64,000 bases of DNA from Sebastes aleutianus (Eukaryota; Chordata; Actinopteri; Perciformes; Sebastidae), in the NCBI GenBank assembly GCA_916700875.1, contig CAKAKS010000066.1, positions 35,887,990 through 35,951,989 of the forward strand, given 5' to 3'. The notes beneath the pieces are model-generated. The model did no database searches. It was not told the DNA's origin and worked only from the letters and a program-made list of their open reading frames with translations. The position numbers and the translations under genes are program-made. Below, piece by piece: positions 1 to 12,400 of the stretch. The first letter of the stretch is position 1. Every line of letters starts with the position of its first letter.

Positions 1-169
1 CGATTTTTTTAAAATTAATTTGCACACGATTTGTCAAACATATAGTCAGTTGTGGATTGTTTCAGTGTGTAGTAGTGGTTAGTTATTTTCATTTTTAATT
101 TAAATATCAATTTTGGTTGCTATTTGGTTTTGAAATCCCTAACACACCAACATAGCTGTTACTCACTAG

Positions 170-945
170 TAGGGATGTCACGATACCAGAAATCTAGTAG
201 TCGATACCAATACCAGTGAATTTCCACGATTCTCGTTACCCAAATGGATACCACGGTACAAAATTCAACATACTCTATTATTAAAAACATTTGAACATTA
301 CAAAAAACTGATGCATGTAGCCTTTAAGTAATAAATAAAAAGAATTGACCCATTTTGTTCATTTTGGCATATCAGCGGCATGTTATCAATCGATAGTCAG
401 ACGACGGACGCTACATACTGACCGTGAATGCATCTGGTCTGTCAGCTCAGAGTAGCAGGAGTCACACAGGGACGAGAGAGTTGACAGACCGAGAAAATGC
501 AGAGGATTTGTTGTCGAAGTGAAAAGAAAACGCACCTTTTTGGCAATATTTCATGTTTAATCCCAATGCAATAAGGGAACCATAACATTAATAAGGTAAT
601 CGCCGCGAGACGGATAGAGCCAGGTAGAACCCTGCAGCGGAGCCCCGCAGCAAAAACGCTACTGGAGAGGCCAGACACACCGCCAACCGACGGTAAAGAT
701 TAGAGTCAGCGCTCTGCACATATTGACCGTCATCTTTTCTTGTAAAATGTCCGGTGTAATTGGTGACAGCGGTGTTGTCACAAGTTTATTAACCGGTGGG
801 AAATTTTGCTCACCGTCACATCCCTACCAATGACCATTACAGGCATCGTACAGTACCTTCGGTACTGTAGAAAAAGAGTACCGTCACATTTATAGAATTT
901 GGGCATCGACTTGGTACTGAAGTATCGGTTCTCGTGACATCCCTA
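170..945. mobile_element. hAT-type non-autonomous DNA transposon with 8-bp target duplication
   Basis: The element begins TAGGGATGTCACGA and ends with the inverted copy of the same motif (TCGTGACATCCCTA). It is flanked on both sides by the identical octamer CTCACTAG (162-169 and 946-953). An 8-bp duplication is the signature of hAT-superfamily insertion. No transposase reading frame is present, so it would need a transposase supplied in trans. A second inward copy of the end motif (GTCACATCCCTACC) lies near 817-830, suggesting a nested or rearranged structure. The short ORF on the minus strand inside it has no recognisable domain. It lies upstream of the first visible arrdc1 exon, probably in an intron. 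Confidence 0.82.
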
Positions 946-1014
946 CTCACTAGAGGTGCTAGAGTCACTTCATTAACATCCTAAATCCTACATCCAAAAA
1001 GGGCTCAGGACGGC

Positions 1015-2110
1015 CAGGTACGTACCGCTGCTGACCTGTTAGCCCAAAAGTCACCTGACTCAGACACTGGGAAGGGTTCTGCTTCCGACCCATCCAGCCA
1101 AACCTTAAAGGCTCCTGGCCGGACATCCTCCAACCTCATCACCCTTTACAGTCACGGTGCACCAGTAACGGCCCGCCCGGTGGACACAGGTTCACTGCCC
1201 TCCAGGAGTGTACCCCAATCCACCCAGAGTCGTGTCACCTTGCGCTTTGACCGATCTCCATCTCCATCCCGGAAAGGGGGGAGTTACTCCCGAGGCACGA
1301 GTGGCTTTAGGCCCTCATATGCTGATGATTGGTACACGTCACGTAGCTCGCGACCTCACCCTGATCGAACTCCGTCCCCTGCATGAAGGGGGAGCAGTCG
1401 TCCTTGTCACTATGGAGATCCAAGCGACTACAGGTCTTCGGATGACTCGGACGGCCCTTACCTGCCCGAGATCAAGGCCTGCATACCCGTCAGCTTGAGT
1501 CCCTTGCAAAGGACATCGAGCGCTTTGACCCAAGTAGTCGAGAGTCCAACATCGACAACTACCTCAGGGAGATCGAGCGCTGTCTTCTTGATTTACCTCA
1601 CGCTTCATCACGTGAGAAGCTTAAGTTTGTCTGGAAAACCATGGCTAGAAGCGTCCATGTCTTCATGGAAACCCTTGCACCAGAGATCTGGGACCGCTAT
1701 CCAGCACTCTGTAAAGCTCTGCGAGAGGACTATTCACCATACACAGACCAAGCTTCTGCCACTCTCTGCACTTTCGCTGTCATGCATAAAACGCATGAGT
1801 CCTCAAGAGATTATTTCAGGTGCCTGAGGGCCTGGAGGAGGAACACACCTTTAAGTCCCTGTTCCTGCACAACCTCCACCAAAGTGTGCGTTATGATGTA
1901 ACCATGTACAGCAGTTCAAACCATTTCACCATGCAGAAGATCAGGAAGTATGCGCAGATGGCATGGGAGACACAGATGCACCCTGCTAGGAGATACGACA
2001 ACAACGCCAGAGTCCTAGGGATTCAGACCTCTGAAAGTACCGACCTGGCGCTCGAAGGCAATGAAATGTTACTACAACCAGCTGTTGTAGTAACAGCTGG
2101 TTGTGAGAGT
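1015..2110 (+). pseudogene. LTR-retrotransposon gag-like remnant, frameshifted
   Basis: Conceptual translation in shifting frames gives a Ser/Arg/Pro-rich stretch (about 1180-1386), then a capsid-like segment. That segment contains LAKDIERFDP, NIDNYLREIERCL, LPHASSREKLKFVWKTMARS and, after a frameshift near 1815-1825, EEEHTFKSLFLHNL. The pattern (DP motif, 'YLREIE', helical segments rich in basic and aromatic residues) resembles Gag capsid regions of fish Ty3/Gypsy-like retrotransposons. No protease, reverse transcriptase or LTR could be seen beside it. At least one stop and one frame change break the frame, so it is a dead fragment. The family assignment is from memory of similar fish proteins. 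Confidence 0.55.
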
Positions 2111-2797
2111 CAGTGCTCGGATTCACCCTTCACCTTTCACCTCATAAATGTAAAGTTGTGTTTAAATACTGTCATTTTGAGTGAACAATCCTTTTGAGAC
2201 TGTATCAACAATTTGGTTATTGGTCCCAGATTCCAGGCTGTTGCCTTGTTACTATTAATGCTTAGTAATAATTGCCAATAATTTTTTTAGATTTGCTAAT
2301 AACCAAACCTGTTCCTACCAACCCCCTACAACACAGTGTTGTACATTATAATATTTTTTCACATGCACTGATGATGATTCACTCCAACCGTTGGAAATGT
2401 TCCAACAGCAGGTCACCTGATAGTTAGTGTACGGAAAAGAATAGAACTGCTTGGTTAGGCTTTAATTGTGCTTACTTCACTACTCTATAGTTGGCCAATT
2501 TAAACATTGAAGGCGAGAACAAACTCAGCTGGATAACTTAGAATGTCAGTACAGTACTTTCTTCAGTTACATATTTGCACGAGTGCTGGGTTTCATAGTA
2601 GGCCTGCTAGTGGGCATCTCCTCTTTCCTCTTTTATCTCTGCACTTTAGTGTAACACACTGCTGTTTTGATTCTGCCCAGAGAGGAAATGACTGTCTGCT
2701 TAATGCCTTTTTTTGCATATGAGAAGTGTTTGATGCTGTAGCTGCTTAGAAATTTCTCTGTGGCTAAATCCTTAAGTCTGTGTATTCTTATTTGCAG
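2111..2797 (+). other. arrdc1 intron sequence without recognisable features
   Basis: AT-rich intronic sequence running up to the splice acceptor TTTGCAG at 2791-2797. No coding segment, RNA gene or repeat family was recognised. A small perfect repeat of 'GCTGTTGTAGTAACAGCTGG' type occurs around 2080-2101. Confidence 0.5.
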
Positions 2798-5090
2798 CCA
2801 TCAAAGTGAACTGCAACGGTTTCTGTGGGATCACCAGTAAGGTAAATGACACGGCATGGACGGTGGAGGAGCAGTACTTCAACAGTACCGTCTCTGTTGC
2901 AGACAAAGGTACGTTGCCGAGCAATTGAAATGTTAACTACAAAACTGATCCAAAGAGTTTGATCTATCCTGCTAGTAGTATCCAGTAGGTGCAGTTTACC
3001 ACATCAGAAGAGTTCATATCGAGGCAAGTGTCCAGTCACAGATTAGAGCGCTCAATTGGCCTTAAATAGCCTACTTCTTTGTGAGTTGGTTTACCACAGG
3101 AAACGTCAAAATACACAGGGTGAAAAAAACTATCCACACACACAATTTTGTAACAATGAAACAATAGTTTTATTTTCTACGATTGAAAGATTAAAAATAA
3201 TTGAAGTGTAAACTGTTGTAGTGAAGGGTCCCATTTTCCACTGTTGATACTGCATGCAGCCCCGAGGCATATCTGTCTGGTGGGAAACTGACGGATGTTA
3301 ACTGTGCTCTCTGCGTCCCGTACAGGAACCATGAAACAAGGAGAACACACTTTTCCCTTCAAGTTTCTCATACCAGGTAGGAGCATGGAGTGTTGGGATG
3401 AACACGTTATTACACATTCTTTCCTGTGTTTGTGTGTTTTGACAGGCATGTCCTGGCATGTTGATGTTTACCCTACTTCCCTTGTGGTTCAGCATCAGTG
3501 AGGATGGGGCTCTTATCCCACTTCTTATTCACTGGGGCTTATGAGTGCTTTGTGAAACATTGCACTGCTACCCAGTATTTGTTTGAAGCAGTCCAACTTA
3601 TTCAGCTTAAGCTGCTCTAGTCAATATTTGTATATTAACAACGGATCCAATGAGCGTGTAATGTGAAATGGGGTCACTCATGTTAAATAACCCACAGAGA
3701 ATTATCACCAACTCTGCAGTTCCCCTCAGCTCTACAGAACTTTTTAGCCTTTTTGTGCTCATTGTTTTTGTTTTTGTTGTACTATTTTGTTTCACTCTCG
3801 CTGCTCTCAATAGCAGAACGCTGTTTTCAGTGAAAATGCTCCGATAAACCCACTGTACAGTACCTGCTCAGCACCAAACAGCAGACAGACACAGTTAAGG
3901 ACTAGCTGGTGGACATAGTGGAGCATTAAGCAGCTGAAGAGTCAGATATTTTTCTCAGGAGTTGTTGGAGATCAAAATAGAGCTACATGTAAAAGGAGAA
4001 TAAATATTGGACACTATTGGTGTCCACAAATATGACTCAAAATGAATGCTTATGTTGATCTGTGTCAGTTGGACATGTAAACAGTTTGCTACATGGTCGC
4101 CATATTGGGTTGGGTGATATTTCCCTCAAGAAAAAAAAGATACGATATCGTCCACAAAAAGCTGAAGAGAGACGCATGTAGATGTAAATATCTATGGACT
4201 GGAGACACATACATTGCAATACCCATAAGTGGCCACAATGTATAGACAGTTAGCGCTGAGATCAATAAATCAGATCAATCAGCTGGTGACTAGTAACGGC
4301 TCTCGTGTAGTCTTGCCAACGTTTATATTTTTTTACTTTTGATTGAGGGCTGATTGCTCACCGTGGGAGGAGTTTTGGTCTCCGGCTGCTCTTTGTGGAG
4401 GAAGTGGTTGGCAGACTATCGTATTCTGGATGGTGAGTTCTAAGATGGGAGCGGAGATTTGTGGCGTTTCCATCTTTAGTTCCGACTTGTTTATCGCACA
4501 GTTTACAAATCACTTTGTTCACGTTTTCTGGCTCTCCTTTTTCGTTTGGTTTAAAACCAAACTATCGCCAATGACCCCCCCCTTCTCCCCCTCAAACAAG
4601 TGTGCAAGAGACCAGAGAGAAAGACGGTGTGTGTTCAGCTTTCACTACTTTTGTAGCTTCTAACTGAATCTCCGACTTCACTGTTTGTACTTTCAGATAT
4701 CTGCTTTATTTTACCTTTCGCTTTTCAGCTGCATAGGAGTCGTGTTAAGTTACTGCTGATGAAAACTCAACATTTCCTGATTTTGCTGTTTCTTTTGAAT
4801 AACAAAGTAATGGGGGACTTTTATTGTGAATAACATTAGAAATGAAATGTGTTTATCACGTATACAGCCGCTCCTTTGAGTAGCGGGTAACTGTTGTAAT
4901 GGATACGTAAATCCCTGCCGTGCTGGGCTGACGCGTCAAGTCATGTATGGAAAAATCCTACAAGACACTGGAACTTGGCTTGTGTCTTGAGGAGTTGTAG
5001 CATTTATTCACCGACAGCCTAAACTGTACACACACTGCACTGCTACGCTCACAGCTAGTTATGGCTGACTTCATACTCATCGTCACTCCG

Positions 5091-5137
<47 letters not shown>

Positions 5138-6428
5138 CCCTCTCTCTGTCTGTCTCTCTCTTGACCGCAAACACCGACACTCGCTAGCGTTAAGCACGCA
5201 ACCTACGCACTGAGTTATTCCTTAAAGGAGTTGCTACTTGTAGAACGCATTTTAGTTTAAAAAATATCTTAAAAATACATAATTCCCTGATACTTTGCCC
5301 CATCAAGCCCGGCTCAGGCCTGTCTGGCTTGCAGTATACTGGTGGAATCCCTGTACTCAACATAATTAAATATCGTTCTGTTATTGTTGACAGGTGAGGA
5401 CCATTATCATGGCCAATCAATATCATGTCAAACGATAATCTCGTTATATTACCCAAGCCTATTTACCATATCGACTTTATAAGGTGACGTTATGTCAATG
5501 TCGTGTTTGCAGTTTGTTTCACTGTCCTCAGGTGGCAAAATCAGATCAATCAATGGATATGGAGTCAGATCAGTCTGACTCAATCAATCAGTCTGTCTGA
5601 GACAGATGAAAATTGCAAGTACTTTTAAATACATATATTTGTGGATTTCTATTACATTGATATATTATTTTAGATCAAGAAATATCTGTGTGCATCAGAA
5701 ATATATTTGTGAACCTTATGTTTTTATGAGGATTTATTTTTCATTTATATGCAGCAATAACTATTTTTGTGTGCATTGAAAAATATTTTGTGGAGAGAGG
5801 CTGTGTCCGAAATCGCATACAATGCACTACATACCCAATATGCGTACTATATTTATGCCGCCGTAGTGTCCAGAGTTTGGATACTGTAATTTATCTCCAG
5901 AATAGAATTCAATTCGCTTACTATTAGTTCCATACAAAGGTTTTGGACATTCTAAAAAATCCCACATACTGTTTTAGCGTACTAAATAACATGTTAGCAT
6001 GGCATTTCGGACGCAACCAGTCATTTATATATAAATCACAAAATACATTTGTGAATTCTTCTGTATACATTCATTAATACTGAGACTGATCTGACTCCAT
6101 ATATGCAGCTTTAAAGGACAATCTGTCTGTAACCACTGGGCAACCGGGTCTTGCATGTATAGTCTATGTTTGTACTCTGTGCACTCTAATGCAACCAATA
6201 CAAAGGCCTCATAGGAAATACTGCCATCAGTTTTGTTTAGAAATACTGATTCAACTTATTTTAAAGGGGAACTATAGCCATTTTCGAAATTCTTTTTTTT
6301 TGTAATTTAATTTTTATTTTGGAAAAGCATTAATTTCACATAACAGAATCAGTATTACTGCCAACAAATTCACATAACATTGTGCACATTTAAAACAAAA
6401 CATTATGCAATACAATTGACAACCTTTT

Positions 6429-6459
<31 letters not shown>

Positions 6460-9400
6460 TAACTTTATTGATCCCGAGGGAAATTCAAGTTTCCAGCATC
6501 ACAGTTCCATAGTGCAAACATATTAGTAAAAACGGCACAAGTAAGTAATACAGAGTATAAAAAAACACCTGTGGCCGTGAAATCAACGAAAGTCAGCGTC
6601 GGGCTCGAGCTTGTGCTCGCTCTAAATAGACATGAACGAGCATCGCTCAAAACAGTGAGGCGACACACGTTAGCTAAATCACAATATCACTCTATATTTC
6701 AGCTGCTTGGCAGTAATGTTAGCTGACCAGACGGAGGTCTCTCCATGAATCAATGCTGATACTGTGTTTGCTTCTCCTGCCTCAGCGCAGGCTGAGGCAG
6801 CGGGGCTCTGCAGCGAGAAACTCGTCTTCCTCCGCCCGCAGCCGGAGTGAGCAGGGAGACACCGGCACCTGGTCGGTAACGAGACGATAACGTTTCTCTC
6901 TGCGGAGCCCCGTCATTTCACAAGACACGGGAAACCTCTGTTGGTCTGGTGAAGCTGCAGCAGTTATTTCTGCACAAACGTCCAATAGATATTCTCAGAG
7001 CTAAACTAACTCCTCTGCAGTGTGGAGTGAGCGCGCGTTCACGTCTAGAGGTGGAGCGAGTACGCGAGAACGCACGCGCTGTCTGAGTGAAGGCAGGCAG
7101 GCAGAGGAGCGGGGACGCCAGCGACACAAGGGTGAGGGGCCAGTACAGTCCCACTGAAGACGAGAGCCCTGGTTGCAGGTCTTGTGGATTTTCTCAGGGT
7201 GCAGAGTTGCACAGAGGTATCTTACCCTGGTGTGCCCCCCCTCGACGAGGGCCTCACGGCTCAACTGCTTCCACAGTCAGTGGGCTGGTCAGAGAGCAGG
7301 GAGCCTCTACCGCCGCTGCTGCATGAAAGGGAAATGCTGGAATATTTTGACAAAATATTTCAACTGGGAGCGCAGCTAGCTGCAGCTGCTAACAATTTGG
7401 GTGTGTTGGGCATCTCGTTGGCATCTTCTCAGACTGACTGCCTTGCTGTCTCAGACTTACTTTTGTTAAAGTTCGTGGAACATCAGTGGGATAGAGCACC
7501 ATTTCCTTCTGCTGCCTCCACTTGTAGTGTAAAAGTGCTTTGAGTGGTCAGAAGGCTAGAAAAGCGCTATATAAATGCTAGTCCATTTACCATCCATTTA
7601 CTTCACGGGTTGCCTCGTCAGAGGCTCCCTGGCCCCGCCCTCCTCACAGCCGAGGTGAGCACATTTAACTAAGCGCAGTGAGGGCTTGCTGTAAAGAGTG
7701 TGTGTGTGTGTTTCTTTGTTCTGCTGCATGCACGAGCATGAACACACGTGGTCTGATCAGAAACAAAGGAACATGTGAGCTGGAACTTTTGAGTTTCCCA
7801 TCTGCGTTTATATCTGAATGTAGGGTATTTCAGAGTATACATGATCCTAATGTGTGTTGGGTAATACGCTGGGTTAGAAAAGATGGTTAGTGTTCATGCA
7901 AGACTGTGTCTGTGTGAAGTAAAACTAACACATCAGCCAGCTACCTAAATGACCTGACTACACAATATCACAACAATAAAGCTCAGTGAATGCATTCAAC
8001 AAATCAATACACGTACAATAGCAAAGTAAAACAGTCCTGTGCCTAATCGTGTACTGTTACGATATGCTAATGCCCAGTTAACATTACGTGAACAGTCCAT
8101 GAAGAGAGAGATGTTACTTAGCATTAGTGTGCTGCTTTGTTAGCTCCGCTGGCGTTGGTTCCGTCATTTTTGTGGATGAACCAGCAGAGAAGAATTGTGG
8201 TTCTAAGTGTTGAATGCCATCTTTACTGCTGTGCTGTGTTCAGATGTTGCAGATTGAAGGAAACCGCTGGGTTATTTCTTAAACTTAAACTTTATTACAT
8301 TCATCATATACAGTACATACAGATAACCAGCTCTACCACTGAGCTACAGTGGTAGAGCTGTAAATGAAGCATGCCGGCACACTGGTTAACTTGCAGACAC
8401 ACAGCAGATCTGAGACGGTGAGTTTTTTCTGAAACTGGTTCAACCGGACAAATGGTTCACCACCATTGACTTGAAAGACGCATACTTTCATGTTGAGGCA
8501 GCTCCAAAACACAGGAAATCCTTGCGTTTCACCTTCCAGGGAATAGCCTACAAGTACAACAGGCTGCCGTTTGGCTACTCCCTGGTCTCTTGCACCTTCA
8601 GCAGATGTGTGGACACAGCGCTGCACCCACAGCGCTGCACCCACTGCGCTGCAGCCACTGCACTGCACCCACTGCGCGACCGTGGCATGAGGGTCTTCTT
8701 TTATTTCGACGACTTAATCGTCACAGCCAAGTCCAGAGAATGGGCTATGTTCCCCACGGCCCAATTGAACTTAGACCTAACTAAGTTGGGGTACGTGATC
8801 AACTGGAAGAAGAGCAGCCCCATGCCACACCAACAGGTGGAATATTTTAGGGTTTTGCTCGATGCATGCAGGCTGCGGGCCACTCTGTTGGAACACAGAT
8901 GGACGGCCATCTGTACCCACCCTAGCGGTGGGGCTGCTGCACATGCAGTGCCTGCATAGGTGGTTTTCCAGCCTCCGCTTGGATGCCAAGAAGCACAAGC
9001 GGTGCTTGATTACCATTCCCCCTTGGTAGAGAATGACCTACCCTACTGGGGTGTTGAAGGGAACGCCACTGGGATGAGTGACCTCCTACATCACAGTGTC
9101 CATGGATGCGTCTCTGATGGGGTGGGGGAGAACCTGCCTGGGGAGAGCGGTTGGTGGGGTGTGGCCTCTGGCAGAGGACCGACACATCAACCTCCTTGAT
9201 CTTCAGACAGTATTCTTGGTCCTCCAGAACTTCAGGCCCCTGATACGGGGGAAACACTTGATGGTGAGGACCAACAACCACACCACGTGGCCTATTTCAT
9301 CAGGCAGGGCAGAGTTCGGTCTGCTCTCCTGTTGGATGGAGATTCTGTGGTTGTGGGCCTCAGAGCACCTGTTGTCTCTGAAGGCTCTGCGCATTCCGGG

Positions 9401-12400
9401 ACTGGAAAACCGGAGAGCTGAACTCAGGTCATGAAAGGCTTCACCCAGAGGTGGTGAAGCAGATTTTTTTTTTTTTTCTTCTTCCCCATGCAGGGGACAG
9501 GGAGGCGAAGTTCCATCTCCCAGTTCCGAATTTGGAACACACGGCCCCCATCAGGCGAACTGAATAGCTGTTTGTGTGCTTTGGGGATGTTGAAGCCCTA
9601 TCCAAGAAACGCCTGGCATGCCGCCAGGCGTTTCTTGGATCTTTCTTTGTGAGTGTATCTCCCAAGCCTACAGGCAGGCGGGAAGAGACCCTCCCACTGT
9701 GGTCCATGCAGACTCTACACGCAGCGTGGCTGTGTCGGTTACCTTGTTCAGTGGGGTGAGTGTCGAGGACCCTGCAGGGTTGGCCATGGCTCTCCCCAGT
9801 TCAGTTGTGTACTACCTGGGTTGGCTGGGGCCCCCTACTACTCTGCTGTGGGGGCCGAGGTTACAAAGAAGTAGGTGGTTCTGCAGCGAATAACCTCTAG
9901 CCAGTCAGGATCAGTGCGATTGTGTCAATGTTATGTGGGCCCAGGCTGTGCATTCATCCGGCTTCACCTATTGTACCCATAGAGTCCAGTAGCGGACGCA
10001 GTCTGTGTGAGTTAGAACGAAGGTTGCGATATTGTAACCCTAGTTCTATAAGCACAGACGGAGCCCTCTACCAGGGGGGCCCTGTTGCTCCTGCGCTGAT
10101 CGCTGAAGAGGGTGTAGGTCAGGATGGCAGACCGCTTTGTGCGCTGCCTTATATACTGTGGCGTTCTGCATATATTTGGGTAGGCACATCCTCAGGAGGC
10201 AGAGCTGTTCGTCCACAAATTGGAAGACAGGCGGTTCGATCCCTGACTCCTCCAGTCCGCATGTCGATGTGTCCTTGAATCCCAAATTGCACCCAAAGGC
10301 TGTGCGGTCAGTGTGTGAGTGAGCATTTAGATTAGAACTTGATGGGCAGGTTGGCACCTTGGATAGCGGCCTCTGCCATTAGTGTATGAATGGGTGTGTG
10401 AATGGGTGAATGTTGACATGTAGTGTAAAGTGCTTTGAGTGGTCGGAAGACTAGAAAATGCACTATATAAATGCAAGTCCATTTACCATTTACCATCCTG
10501 CCTGATCATCCGACTGCTTGTGTTTCTTAACCATTGTTGTAGTGATTTCACCTTGTTCCCAGATCTTAGTAATTGCTTTGGTGAATACAATGTTATCATA
10601 ACTGAAAGAAATGATGTATGAAAATAAATAAGACCCCAAGTAGTGTGCCATGTTTTTTCAAAATATATATTTTATTAAAGTCACTGCTTCTTTTTTGCAA
10701 AGCAACAGTACCTTTACTTGAATACAGTGTTTGGCTACTCTACCAAACTCTGATCAAGAAAACACATTTCTGTGTCTTATGTTAATGACATTTGTAACTT
10801 GTGATATCTAAATATTGTTGTCCTTAAAGACATTTGAACAACACTGTCCACTCTAAGTTTCTATGCACAAACCATTTAAAAATGTTCAACTTTTGGTAGT
10901 TTTTTTGGCCCAGTCAGTCATGATTCTTAGAGAACAGTGCACCTTGTCCCTCACTTCCTGTCTACACATTGTTGCCACGGTTAATTATGATGGGCTCTCA
11001 AGCACAGAAGAACACAGGCAGCCATTGCGTTTAGCCTTTGTTAGGCCTCTCATCTGCTGGAGTTAATTTTTCCAGGTAAAGCCTTCTCCGCAGGGTGACG
11101 AGGAAAACCACAGAAACTCAAAAGCAGCCCTACCGGTCTTTCTACCTTTGTGAATCTAAATCTGTCATTCAAACGTGTGTGTGCTTTCAACTCTAGAGTC
11201 CATGCAGGTATATCAGGACACTCTCTGGAGTCGTGTTTATTTCTTTTCATTTTTTTTTTTCATTTTTACCTTTATTTGACAGTGTATAGGCAGAGACTTG
11301 AAATGGGGGGAGAGAGAGGGCAACAAAAGTCCCAAGGCTGGTATTGACACCCGGGCGTTGTGGTAATGTGGCATGCACTGTAACCACTTTGCTACCAAGG
11401 CGCTCCAAGTCTTGTTTTTATATATATATGAAAAGTCAGGAAGATAACTGGTCATTTGTCAGGTTTGTTGTGCCTGTATAGTATTGTCATCTTATATACT
11501 GTGAGCAGTAATTCTCTGCTATGATATAACATGGTCAAATTGTCTGCCATAATTCCGTTGCACAATTGTCAAACTTCTTAGTCTGAAGTCTTAAAATCCA
11601 GTCAAAAAGATAAACAGAAAAATGTAATCAGTGCAATAACCCTGTTACAACAAATGATGCTATATGTGATAAAAACTAATACATATTTGACGTCTTTCCC
11701 ACAGACACTGCTCCGACATCTTTTGAAGGCAACTATGGTAGGATCATTTACAGAGTGAGAGCTTTTATTGACACACCGCGATTTGCCAAGGACTACAACA
11801 CAGAGAAAGCTTTCTACCTGCTACGACTTCTAAACCTGAATGAAATGCAAGACATATGGGTGAGACATTATTAGTTATGTGTATATAGACAATCCTTGAC
11901 TGGACAGACTGATACATGAGGCTGTTCTAAGTCTTCAGAGTTCAAAAACTCACCACCAACATTTGCTCTTTTTCATTTATCCCTACATCAAGATACATGT
12001 AAAATGACAGTCTGTGGTTTTAGGGGTAGTTTTGTGTTGGAACTATTTCTTGACAAAAGACTGTTTATCCATCTGCAGTGCAGGTTGTCCGATGCATTTG
12101 GTGAGCCCTGGCATTGTTGGATGGATTTTAGATTTTCTGGTGGACAGATCCCAGTGTGTCAGGTTAAATGGCACTGATATGTTGGATCACCACAGGGCTG
12201 TGTTCTGTCACTTATTTTAAACATACTGTACACCGACGACTGCAGAAGTTGTCCTGGGAGACACCTTCTGAAGTTGGCAGATGACTGATGTTGATGATCA
12301 AGGCTCAGTGGTCGGTGACTTTGTTCAGTGGTTTTATAACTGAAACTAAAGATAGAAGAAATACCTACAAGCCCATTCAATGAGTTATGGTTCAGAATCA

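Noticed and set aside
1..2797. First coding exon of arrdc1
   Set aside because: I searched for a segment resembling the N-terminal arrestin strand ending in an in-phase donor and found none, so it is assumed to lie upstream of the window.
8922..9281. Minus-strand 119-codon ORF
   Set aside because: Antisense of the DIRS RNase H fragment.
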